Below, in pieces: positions 25,264 to 32,577 of a stretch of DNA of 64,000 nt. The stretch spans positions 4,042 through 68,041 of the forward strand of contig JBGSNQ010000113.1 of NCBI GenBank assembly GCA_041739525.1. The letters are read 5' to 3'. Positions within the stretch are counted from its first letter, which is position 1, and each line of letters opens with the position of its first letter. Made by a program: the position numbers and the translations under genes. The notes beneath the pieces are model-generated. The model had not been told where the DNA came from and searched no databases. It worked only from the letters and a program-made list of their open reading frames with translations. The stretch comes from DATJGR01 sp041739525. Its GTDB lineage: Bacteria; Pseudomonadota; Gammaproteobacteria; Pseudomonadales; Azotimanducaceae.

Positions 25264-25650
25264 ATGTCACTCACTGAACGGGAAAAGCGCAACATCGATC
25301 GCGTCAAACACTGGTCGTGGACCTGGAACAACGCCGTCGACCGGATGGTGGACGAGTGCTACGCGGAGAATTGCGAGGTGGTCAACATGATGACCGGCTA
25401 CACGATGCACGGCCGCGAAGAACTGCGCGCGATCGAACACGCGATGCTGCAGTTCGACGGTGCGCGCCGAATGGAAATCACCAACATGGTCGCCAGCGGC
25501 GATGTCGTTGCCCTGCAGGCAGACGCGTTGTGGGGCGAAGTGCGCAGTAAGGCGTGCGTGTTCCTGACGTTCAACGAAGAAGGGATGATCGTCATCGACA
25601 ACAGCTATGGTTCGGATCCTTCCGGTGCATCCACGCCGGATCGCAAATAA
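25264..25650 (+). CDS. SnoaL/NTF2-like small protein, copy 2
   Basis: A 128-residue NTF2/SnoaL-fold protein and paralogue of the gene at 19261, with shared NNAVDRMVDECYAENCEV, HGR.ELRAIEH and KACV.LTFN. ATG 25264 has a GGGAGGA ribosome site 7-8 bases upstream; the longer frame from 25003 runs inside the kinase gene and is rejected. The conserved Asp/Glu/Cys/His residues line the expected cavity. The two copies may act on successive intermediates. Confidence 0.8.
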   Translation: MSLTEREKRNIDRVKHWSWTWNNAVDRMVDECYAENCEVVNMMTGYTMHGREELRAIEHAMLQFDGARRMEITNMVASGDVVALQADALWGEVRSKACVFLTFNEEGMIVIDNSYGSDPSGASTPDRK

Positions 25651-25670
25651 CCCACGAGGGAGAGAGCAGC

Positions 25671-26474
25671 ATGGGACGACTCGACGGCAAGGTGGCGATT
25701 ATCACCGGTGGCGCATCGGGCATGGGCGAGGCGGCGAGCCGGTTGTTCGTTCGCGAAGGCGCGCGCGTGGTGATCGGCGACATGCAGAAGGACAAGGCTG
25801 AAGCCCTTGCAGCAGGGCTCGATGGAAAGGCGATTGCACGCGCGGTGGATGTGAGCCGTTCCGACGATGTGAAGTCGCTGGTCGACGCCGCGTTGTCCCA
25901 GTTCGGTCGGCTCGACGTGATGTTCAACAACGCCGGCATTGGCGGCGGTGAGCTGCTGATTCACGAAACGCCGGAAGACGTGTTCGATCGCATCGTCGCG
26001 GTCGATCTGAAGGCCGTGTGGCTCGGCATCAAACACGCGGTGCCGGTAATGATGAAGGCCGGTGGCGGTGCCATCGTCAACACGGCATCCGTGTCGGCGC
26101 TGCTCGGTATGAAATATCAGGGTGCCTACGGCGCCGCAAAGGGCGGCGTGGTACAGCTGACGCGCGTTGCGGCGATCGAGTACGCGGAACACGGCATTCG
26201 TGTGAATGCAATTCTGCCGGGCGGTGTACTCACTCCGTTGATCTATGCGAATCCCGCCTTTGCACAACCGTTAGATCCGCAGGTGGTGGAGGCGCAGCTG
26301 GCGCACGTGCAGCCGATTCGCCGTGCCGGGCAGCCACTCGACATCGCCAATGCCGCGTTGTGGCTTGCGAGCGACGAATCGAGTTTCGTCACCGGCGCGT
26401 CGATTGTCGTCGACGGTGGCTGGACAGCGTCGGCGCGCCCGCCGGAAGAACTCGTCGAACGGACGCGGAGCTAG
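25671..26474 (+). CDS. Short-chain dehydrogenase/reductase (SDR)
   Basis: A 267-residue classical SDR. It has the dinucleotide motif TGGASGMGEA (residues 12-21), GDMQ after strand 2, NNAGIG, catalytic Ser in NTASVSAL and YGAAKGG with the Tyr-x-x-x-Lys pair, and the C-terminal VTGASIVVDGGWTA. It oxidises or reduces an alcohol/ketone with NAD(P). ATG 25671 has a GAGGGAGAGAG ribosome site; the frame open from 25554 overlaps the SnoaL gene. It lies mid-operon between SnoaL copy 2 and the second kinase. Confidence 0.9.
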   Translation: MGRLDGKVAIITGGASGMGEAASRLFVREGARVVIGDMQKDKAEALAAGLDGKAIARAVDVSRSDDVKSLVDAALSQFGRLDVMFNNAGIGGGELLIHETPEDVFDRIVAVDLKAVWLGIKHAVPVMMKAGGGAIVNTASVSALLGMKYQGAYGAAKGGVVQLTRVAAIEYAEHGIRVNAILPGGVLTPLIYANPAFAQPLDPQVVEAQLAHVQPIRRAGQPLDIANAALWLASDESSFVTGASIVVDGGWTASARPPEELVERTRS

Positions 26475-26479
26475 CGGTC

Positions 26480-27652
26480 GTGGACAACCCGGTTGTACTG
26501 CGCACGCGAGCGCGCGTTGGTGCTCACGTGATCTGGGACCATCTGGTGCGCCCGATGGCTGTCAACGCGGACGATGTCCCATGGGGTGTCGAGGCGATCA
26601 CTTGCGAGTGGCTCACCGCGGTGCTCGGCCGCTGCGTACCCGACGCGAGAGTCGAGACGTTCACCATCGGCAGCGGGCACGAAGGATCGAGCGTTCGCCG
26701 GCAACTGAGCGTGCAGTGGAACGCGGCGGGGCAGGCGGCCGGTTTGCCGGAACGCTTCTTCACCAAAGCGACACCGACGCTTTTGACGCGACTGTCGTCC
26801 GGCATGGCGGCGGTCGGGGAACGACGTTTCTACGAGCGGATCCGCACCGAACTCGACATCGAGGCGCCGCAACTCTTCCACTCCGGATACGATCGCGCGT
26901 CGGGCCGTTCCATTCACGTCTTCGACGACCTCGCTGCCACTAAGGGCGCTCGGTTCTGTTCGTACGAGACGACCCTCGATCGGACGCAGGCGGACGAGGT
27001 GGTGGACACGCTTGCCGCTTTCCACGGCCGCTTCCGGAACAGCGCCCGGTTTGCTAACGATCTCAAGTGGCTGACCACGTATGAGTCGTTCCTGCGTACC
27101 GGTGAGCGCAACGGAATCCGCGTCGGCCACGATCGCGCGATGCTCGAAGCGGCCGACGTGATTCCGGCAGCGGTAGTGGCACGGCGCGACGAGATCTGGC
27201 CTCGTGCAATCGACGCGCTGGCGCTGCACTCGACTGAGCCGCGTACGTTGCTGCACTCGGATGTGCACCTCGGAAACTGGTACATCACTCGTGACGCGCA
27301 CATGGGTCTGTGTGACTGGGCGTGCATCTGTACCGGACACTGGGCGCGCGATTTCGCATATGCCGTATCTACCACGCTGACCGTAGAGCAGCGGCGCGCC
27401 TGGGAGCGGGAGCTTCTCGTGCGATATCTGGAGCGGATGCGCGAAGCGTCGGGACTTACCACGCCGACGTATGTTGCGTTCGATCAGTATCGTTGCCAGC
27501 TGTTCGCTGCGCTGCTGATGTGGACGCCGACGTTGTGCCACCCGCCGACGATGCCCGACATGCAACCGCCTGAAATGTCGCGCGAAATGATCCACCGGAT
27601 GACCACCGCGATCGACGACCTCGGCGCGCTGGATGGCAAGGTGCCGGCATGA
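26480..27652 (+). CDS. Aminoglycoside-phosphotransferase-like kinase, copy 2
   Basis: A 390-residue paralogue of the kinase at 24038. Its catalytic loop is HSDVHLGNWY and its metal-binding Asp lies in LCDWA. GTG 26480 is 5 bp after the SDR stop; the open frame from 26018 runs through the SDR gene and is rejected. Its stop overlaps the small downstream gene by 4 bp (ATGA). Having two kinase paralogues in one operon suggests two phosphorylation steps or a heterodimer. Confidence 0.8.
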   Translation: MDNPVVLRTRARVGAHVIWDHLVRPMAVNADDVPWGVEAITCEWLTAVLGRCVPDARVETFTIGSGHEGSSVRRQLSVQWNAAGQAAGLPERFFTKATPTLLTRLSSGMAAVGERRFYERIRTELDIEAPQLFHSGYDRASGRSIHVFDDLAATKGARFCSYETTLDRTQADEVVDTLAAFHGRFRNSARFANDLKWLTTYESFLRTGERNGIRVGHDRAMLEAADVIPAAVVARRDEIWPRAIDALALHSTEPRTLLHSDVHLGNWYITRDAHMGLCDWACICTGHWARDFAYAVSTTLTVEQRRAWERELLVRYLERMREASGLTTPTYVAFDQYRCQLFAALLMWTPTLCHPPTMPDMQPPEMSREMIHRMTTAIDDLGALDGKVPA

Positions 27653-27870
27653 GCAACAACTTTGTGCCACTCGATGAATGGGGCAAGCGCCTGCTCGAGG
27701 AGTTGCTTTTTCGAGCGGCGGAACGCGCCTTTGTCGACACGTCCGGCAATGAACTGACGGTTACGCTCACGTTCACGCTGCGCGCCGACGTCGAAGCGGA
27801 CTGCATCGAAATCAGCGTGCCTGGATCGGTGGAGTCAGAATTATTGACAAGGCTGCCCCGGCCGTTCTGA
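27649..27870 (+). CDS. Small acidic protein of 73 residues, unknown
   Basis: The ATG overlaps the kinase stop by 4 bp, so it is very likely expressed. The protein has an amphipathic N-terminal helix (DEWGKRLLEELLFRAAERAF) followed by alternating hydrophobic strands (ELTVTLTFTLRADVEADCIEIS). There is no signal peptide and no known motif. It could be an accessory subunit of the kinase. It is the last gene of the rightward arm, 118 bp before the second Lrp pair. Confidence 0.6.
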   Translation: MSNNFVPLDEWGKRLLEELLFRAAERAFVDTSGNELTVTLTFTLRADVEADCIEISVPGSVESELLTRLPRPF

Positions 27871-27988
27871 TCGCTGACGAGCGCATCGTGGGGGTTGGCA
27901 GCGAACACCTTGCTCGGTAATGATGGTGCTCGGGCGGACGTTTGGGAGCGGCCGCGCGCCGAAGCCAATCATCCAAGGGGTAGGGTGT

Positions 27989-28465
27989 ATGGGGAAAACT
28001 CCTGACCGGGTCGATCTGCAAATCATCGAAACGCTGCGCCGGGACGGCCGCACACCGAACAAATCGATTGCCAAGCAACTGAACGTTTCCGAAACGACGA
28101 TCGCGTCGCGCATCCGTTCGATGACCGAACGCAACATCATGCGTGTGACGTTGCAGCGAGACATCTATTCCCTTGGGTATCAGTTCCAGGCTTTCCTGGA
28201 TCTCTATGTCACAGGCAGGAACGTCAACGACGTTGCCAAGGATGTCGGACAGATTCGTGGCGTGCTGGCCGTGGCCATCTATCTGGGAAGCCCCGACATC
28301 CTGGTGTCCCTCGGCGTGTGCGATCGTGAAGATCTGTCGCGGATCATCAATGTCGATGTTGCGAAGGTCGCCGGAATCGCGCGGGTAGATTCCTACGTGG
28401 CACTCGACATCCGCAAGTTCGAGTCGGGCTACGTCGCGCTCGAGGCAGAACGCAATGCAAACTGA
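27989..28465 (+). CDS. Lrp/AsnC-family regulator, first of pair 2
   Basis: A 158-residue Lrp-type regulator: HTH (VDLQIIETLRRDGRTPNKSI, then KQLNVSETTIASRIRSM) and a RAM domain with YLGSPDILVSLGV. ATG 27989 has an AGGGGTAGGG ribosome site; the longer frame from 27920 is less likely. Paralogue of the gene at 18270. It overlaps the next regulator gene by 11 bp, so the two are coupled. Confidence 0.88.
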   Translation: MGKTPDRVDLQIIETLRRDGRTPNKSIAKQLNVSETTIASRIRSMTERNIMRVTLQRDIYSLGYQFQAFLDLYVTGRNVNDVAKDVGQIRGVLAVAIYLGSPDILVSLGVCDREDLSRIINVDVAKVAGIARVDSYVALDIRKFESGYVALEAERNAN

Positions 28466-28916
28466 CGATGTCGACGAATCGATCATGAGCCTGCTGCAGG
28501 AGGACGGTCGCCTGAGCAACCGGGAAGTAGCGCGCCGCCTGGACGTGTCCGAAGGCACGGTCCGTCAGAGATTGAAGAAGCTCGAAGAGGCGAACGCGAT
28601 TCGGATGGGCGTGGTGGTCGATCCGATGAAACTGGGCGTCAAGGTTGGTGCGACGGTTCTGCTGACGGTCGAACCGAGGTGCGTGGAGGACGTACTGGAG
28701 GCGTTCTGCAAGCTTCCGGAGGCGGCATACGTGGCAACCATCATGGGACCTTTCAACATCTTCGTATCGATGGCGACGGTGGACATGGCGACGTTGCGCG
28801 CGCTCATCAATGCGCAGGTGGAACGGTGCGGCGGAGTTGAGCGGGTGGAAGTGCGCCCGATGGTCAGCACACCGAAACACGACTACCACGTGATTGCGAT
28901 TCCTGCGAAGCGGTAG
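28455..28916 (+). CDS. Lrp/AsnC-family regulator, second of pair 2
   Basis: A 153-residue Lrp-type regulator with HTH EDGRLSNREVARRLDVSEG and RAM domain. Paralogue of the gene at 18751. The overlap with the preceding gene matches the close spacing in pair 1 and supports the idea that the two proteins work together. It converges on the acetyltransferase gene 16 bp away. Confidence 0.88.
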   Translation: MQTDDVDESIMSLLQEDGRLSNREVARRLDVSEGTVRQRLKKLEEANAIRMGVVVDPMKLGVKVGATVLLTVEPRCVEDVLEAFCKLPEAAYVATIMGPFNIFVSMATVDMATLRALINAQVERCGGVERVEVRPMVSTPKHDYHVIAIPAKR

Positions 28917-28932
28917 TTCGAGTTCGTGTGGT

Positions 28933-29634
28933 TCATCGCTTCTCGATTAGGCCTCCGCTGAAGGGCGGCGCCGAGTCGGGGATGAAGAAACGAAACCCGC
29001 GGCGACGCACCGCGGGTGATCGGAACGCGAGAAATACGCGGCCCCGCTTCAGATATCCTGCGTAACCGATCCGTACATTTCCACGCGCAGCGGTGGAACG
29101 CAGCGACGAACGGTTGATCACATCGACGAATCCGATGACGTGCGTGCAGCCGCGGCGCTGACAATAGTCGTCGCTTTGCGGTTTCTGGCGCAGGTGCTGG
29201 CCGCGATATTCCGGCCGCGTCAGTGCCTTGTAGCCGTAGCGGTCGCCCTTGCGAAACTCGACGAACACACCGTCCGAATCATGGGTCGGGGTGAACGCGA
29301 TCCACGTGTATGAAACGATCTTGTCGTCGTGAAGAATTGCATCGCACGCATCGCCCTTCCCGAAGGCCGTGCGCAGGAACGCTTCCGACATCCCGAGACT
29401 TTGATCTTCGACGTACGGAAGCATCGCTTCCATGTCTTTGGCTTCGAATATCCGATACGTGAACCCTGGCGGAAGAGAGGTGTCACGGTCCGGGCGGAGG
29501 GGTCTAACGACGATTGCATACAGACGCAGTCCCAGCCATTGGCGCAGGCGACGAAGGATAGCCGCCTGGATTCCCGCAGGGATTCCCCAACGCCGCCAAT
29601 ACCGCACTTCGTCGTTTGATGCCAAGGAAGTCAC
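28933..29634 (-). CDS. GNAT-like acetyltransferase
   Basis: A protein of about 233 residues with an N-terminal helix (IQAAILRRLRQWLGLRLYAIVVRPL) and a GNAT-like fold. TYRIFEAKDMEAMLPYVE starts the domain, VSYTWIAFTP is the central strand, and RPEYRGQHLRQ is the acetyl-CoA-binding region. GTG 29634 is proposed because similarity starts there; the frame is open to 29754 and the true start is uncertain. Substrate unknown. Confidence 0.65.
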   Translation of the reverse strand: MTSLASNDEVRYWRRWGIPAGIQAAILRRLRQWLGLRLYAIVVRPLRPDRDTSLPPGFTYRIFEAKDMEAMLPYVEDQSLGMSEAFLRTAFGKGDACDAILHDDKIVSYTWIAFTPTHDSDGVFVEFRKGDRYGYKALTRPEYRGQHLRQKPQSDDYCQRRGCTHVIGFVDVINRSSLRSTAARGNVRIGYAGYLKRGRVFLAFRSPAVRRRGFRFFIPDSAPPFSGGLIEKR

Positions 29635-29862
29635 TCCGGGTGGACGATCATTGTGAACTCCGCCATGGTGTTCCTCGAGTATCCGAACATGAACGACGAG
29701 TTCATGGCGGGTCAAGATCCGCGACACCATGAGCTTTGCTGGCGCACTCAACATCTGACGGGTGCACGAAGGGGTGTCGCGTTGGAGGGGTTCGCTTGCC
29801 GATCAAATCCTGAATGGCGGATTGCGGCGGGGCGGAGTTCTAACGCAAGTGCTTGTTTTGGT

Positions 29863-29939
29863 TGGTAGGCGCGAGTGGGTTCGAACCACCGACCCCCACC
29901 ATGTCAAGGTGGTGCTCTAACCAACTGAGCTACGCGCCT
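29863..29939 (-). tRNA. tRNA-Val (anticodon GAC)
   Basis: The reverse strand folds into a 77-nt cloverleaf: acceptor AGGCGCG/CGCGCCT, D-arm TAGCTCAGTTGGTTAGAGC, anticodon loop TTGACAT and T-arm GGTTCGAACCC, with CCA encoded. Confidence 0.95.
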
Positions 29940-30077
29940 GCGGAAAGTTTCGGCGGAACGCTTGAGGAAGGCTCCGCCGAAGGTCGCGTAACTTACCACC
30001 GGCCCTCGGCGACATGCAAACGCGGGAGCGGAACGAATACTCGTTTTGTGACAACGGGTTATCGGCCAAATCGACGG

Positions 30078-30107
30078 TTGCAGCGCGGAACCCGCACCCT
30101 GTAGAAT
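30078..30107 (+). promoter_or_regulatory. Candidate sigma70 promoter of the infC operon
   Basis: TTGCAG (30078-30083) and TAGAAT (30102-30107) with an 18-bp spacer, about 110 bp before the infC start. thrS, which precedes infC in many gammaproteobacteria, is absent here, so infC needs its own promoter. Confidence 0.5.
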
Positions 30108-30223
30108 CCGCCACCGCGATGCCACCGGCGTTGTTTGTTTGGCGGTGTTGCAATCGAGTTCGAGCCGGACAGGCCTTTCGAATGAAGGGTCGGTAGCGGC
30201 TTTATCGCTTTGGAGTGTTGCCT

Positions 30224-30763
30224 ATTAAGAAACCTGGAGCTAAAGGCGGCGATCGTTCTCTGATCAATGAGGACATTCGGATTCCGTCAGTACGCTTGGT
30301 GGGTGCCGCTGGTGAACAGATCGGCATCGTGACTCGGGACGAAGCGCTCGCCGAAGCGCGCAAGGCGCAGATGGATCTGGTGCTTATTGCACCTGATGCC
30401 GAACCGCCTGTGTGCAAGGTGATGGACTACGGCAAGCATCTGTTCGAGCTGAAGAAGCAGAAGTCTGCGCAGCGCAAGAAGCAGAAGCAGATCCAGGTCA
30501 AAGAGATGAAGTTCCGTCCCGGAACAGAGGAAGGCGATTATCAGGTCAAACTACGCAACCTGATTCGCTTCTTAGGCGACGGAGACAAAGCCAAGGTGTC
30601 ACTTCGATTCCGCGGCCGCGAGATGGTGCATCCGGAGATCGGAATGCAACTGATGCAGCGGATCGAGGGCGACCTGGAGGAGCACGGCAGTGTGGAAGCA
30701 CAAGCCCGCTTCGAAGGACGTCAGGTGACCATGGTGCTGGCTCCCAAGAAAAAGAAGAAGTAG
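30224..30763 (+). CDS. infC: Translation initiation factor IF-3 (AUU start)
   Basis: IF-3 of about 179 residues: N-terminal domain (INEDIRIPSVRLVG), Lys-rich linker (ELKKQKSAQRKKQKQIQVKE) and C-terminal domain (FRPGTEEGDYQVK, RFRGREMVHPE), ending with KKKKK. It binds the 30S subunit and checks the start codon. I place the start at ATT 30224: the ribosome site GGAG (30212-30215) is 8 bases before it, while the GTG at 30215 would overlap that site. An AUU start is the known basis of infC autoregulation, since IF-3 rejects its own unusual start codon. First gene of the translation operon. Confidence 0.95.
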   Translation: MKKPGAKGGDRSLINEDIRIPSVRLVGAAGEQIGIVTRDEALAEARKAQMDLVLIAPDAEPPVCKVMDYGKHLFELKKQKSAQRKKQKQIQVKEMKFRPGTEEGDYQVKLRNLIRFLGDGDKAKVSLRFRGREMVHPEIGMQLMQRIEGDLEEHGSVEAQARFEGRQVTMVLAPKKKKK

Positions 30764-30831
30764 CTCGACTACTCCTGGAGTGGTACGTGCAACTGCGCGG
30801 ACCGCCAATCTATCAATGCGGAGTATTTGTA

Positions 30832-31032
30832 ATGCCGAAATTGAAAACCAATCGCGGCGCGGCGAAGCGTTTCAGGCGCACCGCGAACGGCTATAAGCAC
30901 CGCCGCGCGTACAAGAACCACATCCTGACCAAGAAAGGTCCGAAGCGGAAACGTCAGCTTCGTGGCCTCGGTCAATGTTCACCTTCGGACGTCGGTCTTC
31001 TAGACCGGATGCTGCCGAAGAAAGCGCGCTGA
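30832..31032 (+). CDS. rpmI: 50S ribosomal protein L35
   Basis: A 66-residue basic protein with the full L35 pattern (MPKLKTNRGAAKRFRRTANG...RMLPKKAR). It lies between infC and rplT, the universal order. ATG 30832 follows a CGGAG ribosome site. Confidence 0.96.
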   Translation: MPKLKTNRGAAKRFRRTANGYKHRRAYKNHILTKKGPKRKRQLRGLGQCSPSDVGLLDRMLPKKAR

Positions 31033-31044
31033 CGGGAGAACGCC

Positions 31045-31404
31045 ATGCCAAGAGTCAAACGTGGTGTAACGGCGCACGCCCGTCACAAGAAGGTCCTGAA
31101 GCTTGCGAAGGGCTATTACGGCGCGCGCAGTCGCTCGTACAAGACTGCAAAACAGGCCGTCATCAAAGCGGGGCAGTATGCGTACCGCGACCGGCGCCAG
31201 CGAAAGCGGCAGTTCCGTTCGCTGTGGATCATCCGGATCAACGCAGCGGCGCGCGAACACGGTCTGTCGTACAGCTTGTTTATCGCCGGCCTCAAGAAGG
31301 CGGCGATCGAAGTAGACCGGCGCGTGCTGGCTGACCTCGCAATGCACCAGAAGGTTGCCTTCGGTGTGTTGGCCGAGCAGGCCAAATCCGCGCTCGCGGC
31401 TTAA
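31045..31404 (+). CDS. rplT: 50S ribosomal protein L20
   Basis: A 119-residue L20: MPRVKRGVTAHARHKKVL at the N-terminus, YYGARSRSYKTAKQAV, and the globular C-terminal RNA-binding domain. It assembles early on 23S rRNA and in many bacteria represses rpmI-rplT translation through an mRNA pseudoknot. It lies 12 bp after rpmI. Confidence 0.96.
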   Translation: MPRVKRGVTAHARHKKVLKLAKGYYGARSRSYKTAKQAVIKAGQYAYRDRRQRKRQFRSLWIIRINAAAREHGLSYSLFIAGLKKAAIEVDRRVLADLAMHQKVAFGVLAEQAKSALAA

Positions 31405-31469
31405 CAGCTCAAGCGACATCGTCCGTCTTCTGGAGGCCATAACGGAGCCCTCCCTGGAGACGTTTGTAT

Positions 31470-31502
31470 AGGGGAAGGGCAGCAACTGTCTCTTCCCCTT
31501 TT
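31470..31502 (+). terminator. Intrinsic terminator/attenuator between rplT and pheS
   Basis: GGGGAAG (31471-31477) pairs with CTTCCCC (31492-31498) around a 14-base loop, followed by TTTT. It lies 38 bp before pheS. It may end the infC-rplT message, or act as the attenuator known from enterobacterial pheST; I found no Phe-rich leader peptide. Confidence 0.7.
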
Positions 31503-31539
31503 CGTTTGGGGCTCTTGTTGGGAATGTGGGAGCAAGCGC

Positions 31540-32553
31540 ATGAAACTGACCGACATCATCGCCGACGCCGAGAATGCCATTGCCCAGGCGCGCGATCCTC
31601 GCGCTCTGGATGAAGTGCGTGTGCGATTCCTCGGGAAGAAGGGGGCGCTGACGGCGCAACTCAAGGCGCTCGGCACGCTACCCGCGGAAGAGCGCCCTGC
31701 GGCCGGCGCGGCAATCAACGATGCAAAACAGAAGGTGCAGGGCTTGCTCGATGTGCGGGAGTCAGCGCTGCGCAACGAGCAGTTGAACGCTGCGCTCGAG
31801 AACGAGAAGGTCGACGTCACGTTGCCGGGACGCCGCCAGTCATCCGGTGGATTGCATCCGGTCAGCCAGGCCCTCGAGCGGATGGAGCAGATCTTCGCCA
31901 CCGCCGGCTACGCGATCGTCGATGGTCCGGAGATCGAAGACGACTATCACAACTTCGAGGCGCTCAACATTCCCGCGCATCATCCGGCGCGCGCGATGCA
32001 CGACACGTTCTATCTGAACAACGGACTCGTGTTGCGTACGCACACGTCGCCGGTGCAAGTGCGCGTGATGGAGAAACAGCAGCCGCCGATTCGCGTCGTC
32101 GTGCCCGGCCGCGTATATCGCCGCGACTACGACGCAACGCACAGCCCGATGTTCCATCAGCTCGAAGGGCTGGTGATCGACGAAGGCATCAGCTTCGCCG
32201 ACCTCAAGGGCACGGTAATCGAATTCCTGCAGCGGTTCTTCGAGCAACCATTGGCCGTGCGCTTCCGGCCTTCGTATTTCCCCTTCACGGAGCCGTCAGC
32301 GGAGGTGGACGTGGAGTGCGTGCATTGCCGCGGTTCGGGCTGCAAGTCGTGTGGGCAGAGCGGGTGGCTCGAGGTGATGGGCTGCGGAATGGTCCATCCG
32401 AATGTACTCGAGATGTCGGGCATCGATTCGGAGCGCTTCACCGGGTTTGCGTTCGGCTTCGGCGTAGACCGCTTGTCGATGCTGCTGTATCGCGTTGACG
32501 ACCTGCGCTTGTTCTTCGAGAACGACCTGCGCTTCCTGCAACAGTTCAACTGA
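31540..32553 (+). CDS. pheS: Phenylalanyl-tRNA synthetase alpha subunit
   Basis: A 337-residue class II synthetase subunit. It has an N-terminal coiled coil, HPVSQALERMEQIFATAGY, motif 2 (FHQLEGLVIDEG), the RPSYFPFTEPSAEVDVEC stretch, and motif 3 GFAFGFGVDRLSMLLY. With PheT it forms the alpha2beta2 enzyme that charges tRNA-Phe; the catalytic site is in this subunit. Followed by pheT after 24 bp. Confidence 0.96.
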   Translation: MKLTDIIADAENAIAQARDPRALDEVRVRFLGKKGALTAQLKALGTLPAEERPAAGAAINDAKQKVQGLLDVRESALRNEQLNAALENEKVDVTLPGRRQSSGGLHPVSQALERMEQIFATAGYAIVDGPEIEDDYHNFEALNIPAHHPARAMHDTFYLNNGLVLRTHTSPVQVRVMEKQQPPIRVVVPGRVYRRDYDATHSPMFHQLEGLVIDEGISFADLKGTVIEFLQRFFEQPLAVRFRPSYFPFTEPSAEVDVECVHCRGSGCKSCGQSGWLEVMGCGMVHPNVLEMSGIDSERFTGFAFGFGVDRLSMLLYRVDDLRLFFENDLRFLQQFN

Positions 32554-32577
32554 CTATTCGAAAGACGGGGGGCACGC

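Noticed and set aside
28995..29015. Perfect hairpin CCCGCGG/CCGCGGG
   Set aside because: Lies inside the acetyltransferase coding region and has no T-run, so not called a terminator.
31405..31470. Phe-rich leader peptide for pheST attenuation
   Set aside because: No start codon followed by a Phe-rich short frame was found.
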